Part shown: positions 9,164-19,193 of the stretch, in pieces
Position numbering within the stretch: the first letter of the stretch is position 1
Layout: every line of letters starts with the position of its first letter
Source: a methanotrophic endosymbiont of Bathymodiolus puteoserpentis (Logatchev)
GTDB lineage: Bacteria; Pseudomonadota; Gammaproteobacteria; Methylococcales; Methylomonadaceae
Reading direction: 5' to 3'
Assembly: GCF_900128525.1 (NCBI RefSeq)
Contig: NZ_FQTQ01000061.1
Coordinates: 1 to 64,000, forward strand
DNA length: 64,000 nucleotides
Notes under the pieces: generated by a model
Told to the model about the DNA's origin: nothing
The model's input: the letters and a program-made list of their open reading frames with translations, nothing else
Database searches by the model: none
Program-made: the position numbers and the translations under genes

Positions 9164-10447
9164 ATGTTAGACCCGCAACTATTTAGGTCAGAGCTTGAAT
9201 CTGTGCAAGTACAATTAAAAAGGCGTGCTGTTGATTTCAATGCTGATTTTTATACTGATTTGGAAAATAAACGTAAAGCGATACAAGTTAAAACACAAAA
9301 ATTACAAAATGAGCGTAATTCCCGCTCGAAAGCGATTGGTCAAGCGAAAGCTAAAGGTGAAGATGTGCAACCTTTACTTGATCAAGTACAGGGACTTGGT
9401 GAGCAATTAAAACAAGCTGAAATTGAATTGGCTGATGTACAATTACAAATACAGGGCATGATGGAGGGATTGCCTAATATTCTTGATGCATCTGTGCCGG
9501 CAGGTAAAAGTGAAGAGGATAATATTGAAATAAGCCGTTGGGGTGAGCCGCCTAAGTTTGATTTTGCCGTAAGGGATCATGTTGATTTGGGCGCATTACA
9601 TAAAGGTATGGACTTTGAAGTAGCAGCAAAAATTACTAGCGCTCGATTTGTGGCTTTAAAAGGTAATATTGCTCGTCTGCAAAGAGCATTGGTTCAGTTT
9701 ATGCTTGATACGCATTCGACTGAACATGGTTATGAAGAAACTTATGTGCCTTATATTGTTAATGCAGATAGTCTGTACGGAACAGGGCAACTACCTAAGT
9801 TCGCTGATGATTTATTTAAAGTAAGCTCTAATCCAGATTTATATTTAATCCCAACTGCTGAAGTGCCAGTGACTAATATCGTGCGCAATGAGATTGTTGA
9901 TAATGCGGATATGCCAATGAGAATGGTCGCGCATACGCCGTGTTTTCGTAGTGAAGCGGGAGCTTATGGTCGCGATGTGCGGGGCTTAATTCGTCAGCAT
10001 CAATTTGAAAAAGTTGAATTAGTGCAGGTGGTTAGAGCGAGTGAGTCTGAACAAGCACATGAAGATTTAACCGCGCATGCAGAGACTATTTTGCAAAAGT
10101 TAAATTTACCGTACCGTAAGGTTTTATTGTGCGCAGGTGATACAGGTTTTTCTTCGGCTAAAACGTACGACTTAGAAGTTTGGTTGCCAGGCCAAGATAC
10201 CTTTAGAGAAATTTCTTCCTGTAGTAACTTTAAAGACTTTCAAGCGCGCCGTTTAAAAGCACGTTGGCGTAATCCTGAGACGGGTAAGCCAGAGTTAGTT
10301 CATACTTTAAATGGTTCAGGTTTAGCAGCAGGGCGTACTTTAGTTGCTGTGATGGAAAATAATCAAACAGCGGAAGGAAATATAAATATTCCCGAGGTAT
10401 TGCAGTCTTATATGGGGGGGATAACGGTGATTAATATAGGTAAATAA
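9164..10447 (+). CDS. serS: Seryl-tRNA synthetase
   Basis: This 427-residue class II synthetase charges tRNA-Ser with serine. The N-terminal 110 residues form the long charged helical arm that contacts the variable arm of tRNA-Ser. Class II motif 2 is visible as [20 protein letters not shown] near residues 261-280, and motif 3 as [17 protein letters not shown] near 383-399. An AAGGTAAC stretch 10 bases before the ATG can serve as ribosome-binding site. The length matches the bacterial family. Confidence 0.97.
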   Translation: MLDPQLFRSELESVQVQLKRRAVDFNADFYTDLENKRKAIQVKTQKLQNERNSRSKAIGQAKAKGEDVQPLLDQVQGLGEQLKQAEIELADVQLQIQGMMEGLPNILDASVPAGKSEEDNIEISRWGEPPKFDFAVRDHVDLGALHKGMDFEVAAKITSARFVALKGNIARLQRALVQFMLDTHSTEHGYEETYVPYIVNADSLYGTGQLPKFADDLFKVSSNPDLYLIPTAEVPVTNIVRNEIVDNADMPMRMVAHTPCFRSEAGAYGRDVRGLIRQHQFEKVELVQVVRASESEQAHEDLTAHAETILQKLNLPYRKVLLCAGDTGFSSAKTYDLEVWLPGQDTFREISSCSNFKDFQARRLKARWRNPETGKPELVHTLNGSGLAAGRTLVAVMENNQTAEGNINIPEVLQSYMGGITVINIGK

Positions 10448-10485
10448 ATGAGAGGGTATGTTTTAAGGGGGTATACAAGATAAAG

Positions 10486-10779
10486 ATGTCGGCTGTTTTA
10501 TTGGTTAGCCTTGCTTTGTTCGTGGTTGGCGTTAATGCAAAAGAGAGTAAAGAAGCTAAAGCCTTGGATTTTTCTTTGCATTGGACAGTGGAAAAGTATG
10601 CGCCTGTTATTATGAGGCATAGGAAGGATAATACATTAGATATTCAGGGGATTTTTGAGCCTAAAGAGGAAAGATTGAATCTGGAGCTAGATGCCCATTT
10701 TGAATCACCGCATAAGGAAAATAAAGAACGAGAACTTACGCCAGATGGCTTGGGTATTGGTATTAAGCTTGGAATTTAA
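10486..10779 (+). CDS. Small exported protein of unknown function
   Basis: This 97-residue frame begins with a short hydrophobic segment (VLLVSLALFVVGVNA) that can act as a signal peptide. The mature part is charged, rich in Lys and Glu, and ends in GLGIGIKLGI. It lies 38 bp after serS and is closed by a strong terminator, which supports its being expressed. I do not recognise the family. The exact start is uncertain: a G-rich stretch lies about 16 bases upstream. Confidence 0.55.
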   Translation: MSAVLLVSLALFVVGVNAKESKEAKALDFSLHWTVEKYAPVIMRHRKDNTLDIQGIFEPKEERLNLELDAHFESPHKENKERELTPDGLGIGIKLGI

Positions 10780-10790
10780 GGCATAAAAAA

Positions 10791-10827
10791 GCCCCCGTTA
10801 CTTTTTTAGTAGTAACGGGGGCTTTTT
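10791..10827. terminator. Strong bidirectional intrinsic terminator
   Basis: An 11-bp perfect stem (GCCCCCGTTAC paired with GTAACGGGGGC) at 10791-10821 is flanked by A6 on the left and T5 on the right, so it can end transcription of the serS side (+) and of the OmpA/VWA gene (-). Confidence 0.93.
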
Positions 10828-10844
10828 GTTGGAGCTATTGGTTT

Positions 10845-12029
10845 TTATCTACCAGTAATAGTAAAACCTACACGGCGGTTTTCTGCGCGTCCAGCAGCTG
10901 TATCATTGGTCGCAATAGGATTTGATTCACCAAAACCTTTGACAGTGATACGGTTCGCATCAATACCTTTGCTAACTAAAAGATCTTTAACGGCCTGTGC
11001 TCTGCGTACAGATAAAGCTTGGTTGTAGCTTGCAGGTCCTCGGCTATCGGTATGACCTTCAAGTTGCACAGTCATGCTTGGGTTTACTTTTAATATATGT
11101 ACTGCATTGTCAAATAAATTAGAGTATTGGGCGGGAATTTTAGTGCTATCAAAGCCAAACTCAAGCTCATTAAATGACCAGCAACCTTGTGAATTAACAC
11201 GTGCGCCTTTAGAGGTACCGGGGCATTTATCTCTGCTATTAATAACGCCATCACCATCAGTATCATTGTTAATAGTTGCAACGACAGGTGTCAGAACAGT
11301 TTTATTAAATAACATACCTTCAACAAATGAAGCGACTGCTGGGCTAGAGTTTAATTCCGTAGCTGTTATGCCAGTTCCGCAGCCAGAAATAGCCGATAAG
11401 CCTTGTAGTAGGGCTTTGCCATCTTGATCGCCTTGGTTGCCGACCCAAACAGAGTAGACACATAAACGATCGCCAAATTTATCTTCTAAAGCTTGTGTTG
11501 CAGTTAAGGCTCTTGAAGATATGTGATGGCCATCACTGATAACTAATAGGGCAATATTACCAGGCGCTTTGTCAAGGTCAGTTGCTGCTGCAGAGAGCGC
11601 ATTTTCCATTGGCGAGCCACCACTAGCACACTGTGCTTGGTCAAGGCTAGCTTGGAGTGCGTTGACTGAATAATTGCTAATATCTTGCACAAGGCCATTT
11701 GAACAAGCGCCAAAACCAAAAGTACGTAAACCTGAAGAAAGTTTAATATTTTTTGGAATGGTTTTATTAATATTATGTAAAATTTGTTTTTCTACGTCAA
11801 ATTTTGTATCACCAGAAGAATTGCCGTCATAAACTGCATTTGTAGAAGAAGATGCATCTAAGACAACAAATAAAGTATCGACTTTTTGTTTAAAGTCTGC
11901 CGTTGAGTTGTTTTGCCCGGCGGGAGTGGCAGTAAAGCTTGGGTATGAAGTTGCTTGTTGCGTCGCACAACCTGATAATAAAGCTAGACCTGTAATGGAT
12001 ACAGCAGGGATTATTATTTTCTTAAACAT
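10845..12029 (-). CDS. VWA-OmpA domain lipoprotein
   Basis: This 394-residue protein has a lipoprotein signal ending in the lipobox LLSGC (Cys21). Residues about 50-235 form a von Willebrand A-like domain with the start of a MIDAS-type metal motif (DASSS). A calcium-binding type-3 thrombospondin-like stretch (DTDGDGVINSRDKCPG) follows near 255-272. The C-terminal 115 residues form an OmpA peptidoglycan-binding domain (LEGHTDSRGPASYNQALS). It probably sits in the outer membrane and grips the cell wall while the VWA domain binds a partner. An AGGAAG motif precedes the ATG. Confidence 0.88.
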   Translation of the reverse strand: MFKKIIIPAVSITGLALLSGCATQQATSYPSFTATPAGQNNSTADFKQKVDTLFVVLDASSSTNAVYDGNSSGDTKFDVEKQILHNINKTIPKNIKLSSGLRTFGFGACSNGLVQDISNYSVNALQASLDQAQCASGGSPMENALSAAATDLDKAPGNIALLVISDGHHISSRALTATQALEDKFGDRLCVYSVWVGNQGDQDGKALLQGLSAISGCGTGITATELNSSPAVASFVEGMLFNKTVLTPVVATINNDTDGDGVINSRDKCPGTSKGARVNSQGCWSFNELEFGFDSTKIPAQYSNLFDNAVHILKVNPSMTVQLEGHTDSRGPASYNQALSVRRAQAVKDLLVSKGIDANRITVKGFGESNPIATNDTAAGRAENRRVGFTITGR

Positions 12030-12158
12030 ATATCTTCCTAGAAACGTTAGAATAAGTCTCGATTCTAACAGTTTTATTTTTTTTTGAAAGTAACATTAAT
12101 AAAAGTATGTTAAGCATGAAATAATGACTTATAGATTAATTAGGGTAGGAGAAGAGTA

Positions 12159-12617
12159 ATGAAGATTGTACAAATAATAATAGCTAGTAGTTTATTAGTT
12201 ATCAGTATGAATAATTTTGCAGGTGTTTTTTCTGATGTAAAACAGCAAGCAGAGAGCGGCGATGCGTTGGCGCAAGCTAAAATAGGTGCCATGTACCAAC
12301 TAGGTCGAAACGGTGTAGATAAAGACGCACAAGAGTCAGCGCGCTGGATGCGCAAAGCAGCTGACCAAAACATGGTGGAAGCTCAGGTGTTTATGGCAGC
12401 GCTCTATGATCGAGGTTTAGGTGTTAAACAAGATTATAATAAAGCAACCAAATGGTATGAAAAAGCAGCAAAACAAAAGCATGGGACGGCTTTGGCTATC
12501 TTAGGCAGGAATGAAGTGGCAAAGGGCAGTATAGCGTTTGATTATAAAAGTATGCGCCTAAGAGCTTCGAAACAAATTCCTGTAGAATATTCCAAACGAT
12601 TTTTAAGACAGAAATAA
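12159..12617 (+). CDS. Exported Sel1-like repeat protein
   Basis: This 152-residue protein has a short signal peptide ([17 protein letters not shown]). It then carries two Sel1-like repeats: [20 protein letters not shown] and [20 protein letters not shown], each followed by the expected A..W..KAA helix. Such repeats form TPR-like scaffolds for protein-protein contacts in the envelope. A GGAGAAG motif lies 7 bases before the ATG. gltX follows after 8 bp, but a functional link is unlikely. Confidence 0.8.
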   Translation: MKIVQIIIASSLLVISMNNFAGVFSDVKQQAESGDALAQAKIGAMYQLGRNGVDKDAQESARWMRKAADQNMVEAQVFMAALYDRGLGVKQDYNKATKWYEKAAKQKHGTALAILGRNEVAKGSIAFDYKSMRLRASKQIPVEYSKRFLRQK

Positions 12618-12625
12618 ATAGAAAT

Positions 12626-14035
12626 ATGAGTGTAAAAACACGATTTGCCCCTAGCCCAACGGGCTATTTGCACGTAGGCGGTGCACGTACGGCTTTATTT
12701 TCTTGGTTATATGCCAAAAAAAATAACGGGAGCTTTGTTTTGCGTATCGAAGATACTGATTTAGAACGTTCAACACAAGAGTCAGTTGATGCGATTTTAG
12801 AGGGTATGGCGTGGCTAGATTTAGGCTATGACGAAGGGCCTTTTTATCAAACGCAGCGCTTCGATCGCTATAAAGAGATTATTCAGCAACTATTAGATCA
12901 AGGTGATGCTTATTATTGCTATTGTTCTAAAGAAGAGTTAGAAGCTTTACGTGAACAACAAATGGCAGATAAAGAAAAGCCACGTTATAACGGTAAATGT
13001 CGTGAAAACCCTGAAGATAAGGCTGAATTAAATCGCGTTATTCGTTTTCGCAATCCTGAAGAAGGTAAGGTGGTTATTGATGACCTTGTTAAAGGTAAAA
13101 TTATTGTTGCCAATAAAGAACTAGATGACTTAATTATTGCCCGTACGGATGGAACGCCAACTTATAACCTAACGGTAGTCGTTGATGATATGGATATGGG
13201 GATCACACATGTTGTGCGCGGCGATGATCATGTGAATAATACACCAAGACAAATAAATATTTTAAAAGCGCTAGGAGCCGAATTACCGCATTATGCACAT
13301 TTACCAATGATCTTAGGTGATGATGGCGCTAGATTATCCAAGCGGCATGGTGCAGTGAGTGTGATGCAATATCGTGATGATGGCTATTTACCTGAAGCTT
13401 TATTAAATTATTTAGTCCGATTAGGTTGGTCGCACGGCGATCAAGAAATATTTAGTCGAGAAGAAATGATTGAGCTATTTGATCTAAGTCAGGTGAATGT
13501 TGCAGCCTCGACATTTAATACTGAAAAATTATTATGGCTTAATCACCAGTATATTATGAATAGTGATCCAGAATTAGTCGCTAAACACCTTGAATGGCAT
13601 ATGCAGCAGCGCGGTATAGATGTGGCAACGCAAGGACCTGCACTAGTAGATTTAGTTAAAGCACAGCGCGAGCGCAGTAAAACATTAGTCGAGATGTCTG
13701 ATGCCAGCCTGTATTTTTATCAAGATTTTACTGAATATGATGAAAAAGCAGCTAAGAAAAACTTTAAGCTAGCTGCTATCGAGCCTTTGCAAGCCTTATT
13801 AGATGCATTTAATGGCGTTGACGAATGGCAAGGTGAAGCACTGCATGAAATAGTGTTACAAACAGCTGAAACTTTAGAGCTTAAACTAGGTAAAGTTGCT
13901 CAGCCTTTACGTGTTGCGGTATGTGGTACTGGAATGTCACCCTCTATTGATGTCACTTTATCTTTATTAGGCAGAGAAAAGACTTTAAAGCGTCTTGAGC
14001 GAGCAATAAATTATATAAAAGAAAAAAACAGCTAG
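12626..14035 (+). CDS. gltX: Glutamyl-tRNA synthetase
   Basis: This 469-residue class I synthetase charges tRNA-Glu. The HIGH-type motif [17 protein letters not shown] is at residues 8-24 and the KMSKS-type motif ARLSKRHG near 235-242. Cysteines in YYCYCSKEE and NGKC fit the zinc-binding site of the proteobacterial enzyme. The length is typical. The gene is followed by tRNA-Ala and two copies of tRNA-Glu, its own substrate. Confidence 0.97.
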   Translation: MSVKTRFAPSPTGYLHVGGARTALFSWLYAKKNNGSFVLRIEDTDLERSTQESVDAILEGMAWLDLGYDEGPFYQTQRFDRYKEIIQQLLDQGDAYYCYCSKEELEALREQQMADKEKPRYNGKCRENPEDKAELNRVIRFRNPEEGKVVIDDLVKGKIIVANKELDDLIIARTDGTPTYNLTVVVDDMDMGITHVVRGDDHVNNTPRQINILKALGAELPHYAHLPMILGDDGARLSKRHGAVSVMQYRDDGYLPEALLNYLVRLGWSHGDQEIFSREEMIELFDLSQVNVAASTFNTEKLLWLNHQYIMNSDPELVAKHLEWHMQQRGIDVATQGPALVDLVKAQRERSKTLVEMSDASLYFYQDFTEYDEKAAKKNFKLAAIEPLQALLDAFNGVDEWQGEALHEIVLQTAETLELKLGKVAQPLRVAVCGTGMSPSIDVTLSLLGREKTLKRLERAINYIKEKNS

Positions 14036-14076
14036 ACACGATTAATTATTGGTATATAATAATCGGACTCAACTAA

Positions 14077-14152
14077 GGGGCCATAGCTCAATTGGGAGAG
14101 CGCAACACTGGCAGTGTTGAGGTCGGCGGTTCGATCCCGCCTGGCTCCACCA
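14077..14152 (+). tRNA. tRNA-Ala (GGC)
   Basis: The 76-nt cloverleaf has acceptor GGGGCCA paired with TGGCTCC, a normal D arm, anticodon loop CTGGCAG (anticodon GGC), T arm GCGGTTCGATCCCGC and an encoded CCA end. Confidence 0.95.
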
Positions 14153-14179
14153 AGTTTAATTAGTTTGAAAAAGTTCAAG

Positions 14180-14255
14180 GTCCCCATCGTCTAGAGGCCT
14201 AGGACACCGCCCTTTCACGGCGGTAACGGGGGTTCGAACCCCCCTGGGGACGCCA
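14180..14255 (+). tRNA. tRNA-Glu (TTC), copy 1
   Basis: The 76-nt cloverleaf has acceptor GTCCCCA paired with TGGGGAC, anticodon loop CTTTCAC (anticodon TTC), T arm GGGGGTTCGAACCCCC and an encoded CCA end. It is 27 bp after tRNA-Ala. Confidence 0.95.
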
Positions 14256-14356
14256 ATTTAAAACTCATAGGAATTGAGTTTTTCAGCTTGAAGTTAACAA
14301 GCTGTTTTATGTTACTTTGGAAAGTGATAGTAATATCATTTACATTAATAGTCTTA

Positions 14357-14432
14357 GTCCCCATCGTCTAGAGGCCTAGGACACCGCCCTTTCACGGCGG
14401 TAACGGGGGTTCGAACCCCCCTGGGGACGCCA
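14357..14432 (+). tRNA. tRNA-Glu (TTC), copy 2
   Basis: This copy is identical over all 76 nt to the tRNA-Glu at 14180-14255 and separated from it by 101 bp of unrelated sequence. The three tRNAs probably form one transcript ending at the terminator at 14443. Confidence 0.95.
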
Positions 14433-14442
14433 TACAAAAGAA

Positions 14443-14476
14443 AGGGTTATCTATTTATTTAGATAGCCCTTTTTTG
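14443..14476 (+). terminator. Intrinsic terminator of the tRNA cluster
   Basis: A 10-bp stem (GGGTTATCTA with TAGATAGCCC, one G-T pair) is followed by a T6 tract, directly after the second tRNA-Glu. Confidence 0.85.
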
Positions 14477-14519
14477 TTTCTGCTAAAAGTTAAAAACTTA
14501 AAGTGCCTAGATTAAAATT

Positions 14520-14604
14520 ATAAGTGCATAATCCAATAAATTTTTAATATCTATCCCGTTAGCTCTTCAAAAACTCCATAAGGTGTTTTGTAGCCTAAGT
14601 ATTT
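14520..14604 (-). pseudogene. 3' fragment of a transposase gene
   Basis: Read on the minus strand, the segment encodes KYLGYKTPYGVFEELTG and then a stop. This resembles the C-terminal end of IS-encoded DDE transposases (LGYKTPYEVF). The upstream part is not recognisable. The rest of 14605-14840 holds no gene that I can support. Confidence 0.5.
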
Positions 14605-14843
14605 ATAGTGACATCAATATAAGCTACATTACCTTTGGAAAATACTGTGGTAAGAGTCGTTTTTACCTCTTGCCTGCGAGCTTATGGCTTAGTAAAATAA
14701 GTGTCACAATCCAATGTTTCCGCGGACTATCAGCCCTGCTAGAGCTGACAGCGATAGAAAAATAAGAGAAAGGCAGTGCAAAAAAAGTTTTTAACATCAA
14801 TGTATGCTAATCTAGCTTATTTTTATCGATAAAGGGTGTTTTG

Positions 14844-15263
14844 ATGCAAGTGCGTGTTAAATGGGTTGATGGGATGATGTTTTTGGGTGAATCTGAAAGT
14901 GGTCATGCAGTAGTGATGGATGGTCCGCCTGAGTTAGGCGGTAATAATATGGGGGTACGACCTATGGAAATGTTGTTGCTGGGCATGGGGGGCTGCACTT
15001 CTATTGATGTGATGCAAATTTTGCAGAAAGGTCGCAATAATGTGACGGATTGTATTGCTGATATTACCGCTGAACGCGCGGATTCTATTCCAAAGGTATT
15101 TACTAAGATTCATGTGCATTTCATCGTGACAGGGAAAGGCTTAAAAGAGGCGACTGTAGAGCGTGCGATTAAGTTGTCAGCTGAGAAATATTGTTCTGCT
15201 TCTTTGATGCTGCAGAAAGCGGTAGAAATTACGCATGATTTTGAAATTTTAGCTGTTGATTAA
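14844..15263 (+). CDS. OsmC/YhfA family protein
   Basis: This 139-residue protein starts with MQVRVKWVDG; the ATG at 14844 is preferred over the TTG just before it. It resembles YhfA of the OsmC family. The two conserved cysteines lie in GMGGCTSID and SAEKYCSAS. OsmC relatives reduce organic hydroperoxides with such a cysteine pair, but YhfA itself has no firm function. The gene stands alone between insertion-sequence remnants. Confidence 0.88.
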   Translation: MQVRVKWVDGMMFLGESESGHAVVMDGPPELGGNNMGVRPMEMLLLGMGGCTSIDVMQILQKGRNNVTDCIADITAERADSIPKVFTKIHVHFIVTGKGLKEATVERAIKLSAEKYCSASLMLQKAVEITHDFEILAVD

Positions 15264-15439
15264 TGGCTTTCTAAATGGAATTTAGCAGTGCTTTAAGCTT
15301 ACCTTCTTCAAATTGGTGTAAAATAAACGGTGTTTTATTACGCAAAGAAATACAAGTGGTGCGATCATTTCGATTTGTGAGCGGTAGTGAATTAAGAACG
15401 GCCAATCCTTTGGATATCTAGGTCCTGCAACTTAACGTT

Positions 15440-15960
15440 TTTTACAAAACTAAAATGGTCAAGTAAAGCAGGACACTTTCTTTGATCTATTTCTTATGGA
15501 ACCTGCGCTCAAATTCTAGGGGTTATTTATAGCCCAATTTAGAGTGTGTCCGCTTACCATTATAAAAACTAGACATCAATAATGTCATTAATAGTCGCTT
15601 CTTTTGTGCTGACAGTTCGTAATTCAATTGCATGCTTTTGAGGCTACGAAAAATCGATCTGTCGGGTCTTGTTATCCCGGTTTGTACCTTTTCGGCTTAT
15701 ACTTTGCATAATATTTATAATACCTATGTGGTTACAATATTCTTTGCTTACATATTGTCTACCTCGAGCCGAATGATGCGCTGTATTCAGGTTTTGGCTT
15801 GTTGTACGAGAAAGCCAGTAACACAAAGTGAGGCACACTATGATTACTAATCACTTGCCGTGAAAACAAGTCAATTACAAGCACTAGAAGTGTTTTTCTT
15901 TATTAGGCCATTACAGCGAAACGACTATTCAGACATAAGGGGTTGTTATCCCCATGATCA
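15440..15960 (-). pseudogene. Decayed IS3-family orfB remnant
   Basis: Minus-strand pieces in different frames fit IS3 orfB in order. From high to low coordinate they are LVLVIDLFSRQVISNHS (near 15850-15905), GRQYVSKEYCNHIGIINIMQ with SISRKG (near 15680-15770), TKEATINDIIDV (near 15570-15610) and SFYNGKRTHSKLGYK (near 15530-15575). Several frameshifts and stops separate them. This remnant fills most of the intergenic gap 15264-15976; the part from 15264 to 15440 has no recognisable gene. Confidence 0.7.
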
Positions 15961-15976
15961 TTAAGTTATTTTATTC

Positions 15977-16672
15977 TTATTCTTTAAACCCTTTTAATAG
16001 ATCTATTGGAAAGACGATAGTAGAAGATTTATCACCCGCAATATCAGTTAAGGTTTGCATATATCTCAGTTGAATTGCCCCCGGCTGCTCCGCTAATACT
16101 TTTGCTGCTTGCATCAGCTTTTCGGCAGCCTGTAATTCACCTTCGGCGTGAATGACTTTAGCGCGTCGAGTTCTCTCTGCTTCGGCTTGTTTGGCAATGG
16201 CTTTGACCATACGCTCATCTAAATCCACGTGTTTGATTTCAACGTTTGCTACCTTAATTCCCCAAGCATCAGTCTGCTCATCCAGACTGGTCTGAATATC
16301 AATATTCAGGCGCTCACGTTCTGCCAGCATTTCATCTAATTCATGCTGGCCTAATACTGAGCGTAAGGTTGTCTGTGCCAATTGGCTGGTGGCATCATAA
16401 AAATTTTCTACTTGTATAATAGCCTTTTCTGGGTCTATCACTCGAAAATAGACAACGGCATTAACTTTAATTGAAACATTATCTCGAGAAATAACATCCT
16501 GTGTCGGCACATCCATCACAATGGTACGTAAATCAACCCGTACCATTTGCTGAATCAAGGGAATAACAAGAATGAACCCAGGCCCTTTTACTTTGTAAAA
16601 ACGTCCCAGCATAAAAATAACACCACGCTCATATTCTCGAAGAATTCTGAACGCACTAATCAGCAATAGCAC
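15977..16672 (-). CDS. Slipin (stomatin-like SPFH protein)
   Basis: This 231-residue protein has a short N-terminal hydrophobic segment and then the SPFH domain: [20 protein letters not shown] near residues 13-32, [15 protein letters not shown] near 54-68, then a charged helix ([17 protein letters not shown]) near 165-181. Slipins are membrane-bound scaffolds. The next gene upstream in the operon is an NfeD protease, the standard STOPP pairing, in which the protease may cleave the slipin C-terminus. The start used is a GTG; an alternative start slightly upstream is possible because the frame stays open. Confidence 0.88.
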   Translation of the reverse strand: MLLLISAFRILREYERGVIFMLGRFYKVKGPGFILVIPLIQQMVRVDLRTIVMDVPTQDVISRDNVSIKVNAVVYFRVIDPEKAIIQVENFYDATSQLAQTTLRSVLGQHELDEMLAERERLNIDIQTSLDEQTDAWGIKVANVEIKHVDLDERMVKAIAKQAEAERTRRAKVIHAEGELQAAEKLMQAAKVLAEQPGAIQLRYMQTLTDIAGDKSSTIVFPIDLLKGFKE

Positions 16673-16728
16673 TAAGTACTCATGAAAAATTAATTTAACT
16701 AAAAGTGTATAATAAGAATCCCATTATT

Positions 16729-18075
16729 TTAATGAGGTATAACTTGTAAAAGTAGACCTTCAATTGCGGTTACTATTACTTTTTCATTTTTATGCAAAGG
16801 TTGATCACATATGGCCTGCCAGTTTTCACCATGAATATGAATCATCCCTTTTCCGGTAAAATCATCCAGTACGACTCCGATGCTATCTAGCATTTGTTCT
16901 TTACCGCTAACAACTGGGTTATGCCTTGCTTTTAAAATTAAACCCAGTGCGATAATGAAAAAAACCGCACTGCTCAAAGCAAAACCGGCAATCAGCCCTA
17001 AATCTATACCAAACCCAGGCATATCTGTGTCCATTAAAATCACCGAGCCGATCACAAAGGCAATGACACCTCCAAGGCCAAGTATTCCGAAGGTCGGCAT
17101 AAAGGCTTCAACTATCATCAGGGTAACGCCAAACAGAATAAGACCCATACCTGCATAATTTACCGGCAATAGCTGCAAGGCATATAAAGCCAATAAAAAG
17201 CAAATTCCACCGACTGTGCCGGGAACAACGCTACCTGGATGGGAGAACTCTAATACCAAGCCATAAATCCCTATCATTAATAAAATATAAGCCATGCTTG
17301 GATTGGTAATGACCGCTAAAAATTGACTGCGCCAGTCTGGCTTGATGCGTTGTAATTCAATATTTTCGGTATTTAATATCAGTTCCTTGCCGGAAACATT
17401 AATTTTTCTACCCTGTAATTGTTGAAATAAATTGTTTACATCAGTTGCCACAAGATCAATGACATTGAGTTTTAAAGCCTCAGTTGCAGAAAGGCTGGAT
17501 GCATTGCGTACCGCCTGTTCAGCCCATTGTGCATTTCTGCCATGCATTTTTGCCAAGCCACGAATATAAGCAGAGGCATCATTAACCATTTTATGAGTCA
17601 TAGGGTCGGAGACTGGTTTATTTTGTTTATCCTTAGTTTTATCGTTACCGAGTTTTCCGAAACCTCCCATTTGCACAGGAGTCGCTGCACCTAGGTTAGT
17701 GGCTGGGGCCATTGCTGCAATATGGCTAGCATAGAGTATATAAGTTCCCGCGCTCGCGGCCCGTGCACCACTGGGTGATACATAACTGATGACTGGGATA
17801 GGGGCGGCAATGATTTGTTGAATAATCTGGCGCATGGAAATATCTAGTCCTCCAGGCGTGTCTATGAGAATCAGGACAGCCATAGCCTGTTGGTCAATGG
17901 CTTTTTTCAGGTTGCGGACTATATAGTCTGCTGTTGCAGGACTTATAATACCGTTAATTTCTAGTTGTATTACTAACGATGGGTTGGGGGGCTTAACTTT
18001 GTCCTCTGCATAAGCCGCGCTTATAACCGTTAACAAAACCAGAAAAATAAACCGCATACTCTGTACTATAAACAT
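16729..18075 (-). CDS. NfeD-family membrane serine protease (long form)
   Basis: This 448-residue protein has a signal peptide, then a ClpP-like protease domain at residues about 30-230 with the serine motif SPSGARAASAGTY. This is followed by five or so membrane helices near 245-385 and a C-terminal OB-fold NfeD domain (near 390-448). It is the first gene of a two-gene operon with the slipin 56 bp downstream. Relatives such as PH1510 use a Ser-Lys dyad; the Lys is likely in the MTHKMVNDASAYIRG region. Confidence 0.88.
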   Translation of the reverse strand: MFIVQSMRFIFLVLLTVISAAYAEDKVKPPNPSLVIQLEINGIISPATADYIVRNLKKAIDQQAMAVLILIDTPGGLDISMRQIIQQIIAAPIPVISYVSPSGARAASAGTYILYASHIAAMAPATNLGAATPVQMGGFGKLGNDKTKDKQNKPVSDPMTHKMVNDASAYIRGLAKMHGRNAQWAEQAVRNASSLSATEALKLNVIDLVATDVNNLFQQLQGRKINVSGKELILNTENIELQRIKPDWRSQFLAVITNPSMAYILLMIGIYGLVLEFSHPGSVVPGTVGGICFLLALYALQLLPVNYAGMGLILFGVTLMIVEAFMPTFGILGLGGVIAFVIGSVILMDTDMPGFGIDLGLIAGFALSSAVFFIIALGLILKARHNPVVSGKEQMLDSIGVVLDDFTGKGMIHIHGENWQAICDQPLHKNEKVIVTAIEGLLLQVIPH

Positions 18076-18224
18076 AACGCTTTACCTATTGTTTTGTAGG
18101 TTTTTTCAGTTTACTCCTGAAGAAAGTAAGTAGCAATCAATAAGTAGCGAGGCATAATTAATTTACTAATAAGTAAACCTCTATCTGTGAGCCGCCGAAA
18201 GTTCAAAAGATAAGGAGACAAACG

Positions 18225-18673
18225 ATGAATACAGAAAATAGCTTAAATTATACTGAATGGGAATGTACGTGTCATATAGTCTGGATACCCAAATATAGAA
18301 AGAAAAACCTGTATAAGGGTTCGGGGTAGTATCTGGGCGCTACTCTCAAGGGGCTAGCTTGTCAGAAAGAATATAAAATTGAAGAAGGGTATTTGATGTC
18401 GGATTATGTGCATATTCTAATCTCGCTCCCTCTAAAATACTCAGTAGCACAGGCTGTGGGGGTTTCTTAACGGAAAAAGCGCCATATCTATAGCTCGAAC
18501 TGACGTAGAGCGAAGAAAGAATTGTATGGGGCAGAATTTTGAGCCAGAGGATATTATGCTTCAATAGTGGGTAGAGATGAGGAGATCGTGAGTTGTATAT
18601 TAAGCGCTAAGAAGAGGAAGATAAGCGAAACTGGATGCTTATTTTAAAGCATCGCCATCTTTATAGGTGGTAA
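18225..18673 (+). pseudogene. IS200/IS605-type TnpA remnant
   Basis: Starting at an ATG with GGAGA upstream, the frame reads NYTEWECTCHIVWIPKYRKK, then a stop. It continues past further stops with EGYLMSDYVHILISLPLKYS and ARGYYASIVGRDEEIVS. These match the order of motifs in the single-domain Y1 HUH transposase TnpA, but the HUH motif is degraded to HILI and at least four in-frame stops are present. It is inactive. Confidence 0.75.
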
Positions 18674-18711
18674 ATAAATTAACCTGCTTCGAGTGGTTCA
18701 CGTTTTACAAG

Positions 18712-18730
18712 CCTCCGGCTCTGCCGGAGG
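18712..18730. repeat. Hairpin at the right end of the IS200 remnant
   Basis: A perfect 8-bp stem (CCTCCGGC with GCCGGAGG) with a short loop lies about 40 bp after the TnpA remnant, where IS200 elements carry the subterminal hairpin that TnpA recognises. Confidence 0.6.
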
Positions 18731-18748
18731 TAGTTGACTAACTTATGT

Positions 18749-18955
18749 TTATTTGCAATCAACATAATCAAATTTAATGCCCGCTTTTTTTAGGCGAGAA
18801 GCAGCTTTAGATTCAGCAACCGCCCCTTTACTGGCGTTAACTTTTTGTACTTCCCCTGTTGTTTTGCCATCAATATAAGCAGTACAGCTAAAAGCTTTAG
18901 CATATGAAACGGAAGTGATTAATGACAGTGCTAAACCCGCGATAATTTTCTTCAT
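18749..18955 (-). CDS. Small exported protein with two cysteines
   Basis: This 68-residue product has a clear signal peptide (MKKIIAGLALSLITSVSYA). The roughly 49-residue mature part has only two cysteines, one near its start (FSCTAY) and one in the last two residues (YVDCK), suggesting one disulfide. A GGAG motif lies just before the ATG. I do not recognise the family. It sits alone between the IS200 remnant and a MITE. Confidence 0.6.
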   Translation of the reverse strand: MKKIIAGLALSLITSVSYAKAFSCTAYIDGKTTGEVQKVNASKGAVAESKAASRLKKAGIKFDYVDCK

Positions 18956-19193
18956 TATATAATCTCCATGCTCTACAAAATAAAATCATCTGCCACTCAG
19001 AGTATTCAATGACAGAGTAATAAACTGTTTAATTATAGCTTAAATTATTAGGTCTCGTTAATGTTTTGGGTAAGATATTTATCAGTGATCCCATTGCAAG
19101 AATAAGGGTCTAAATAGGGAGACCAGGTTATATCTGTATAGGTATAGAATAGCTCTGGGCAGATAAGCTTGATAACTTTAATCAAGAACACCT

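Noticed and set aside
11074-11427. 117-residue plus-strand frame
   Set aside because: It is the antisense shadow of the OmpA/VWA gene.
14583-14765. 60-residue plus-strand frame
   Set aside because: No start site and no similarity; it overlaps the transposase fragment.
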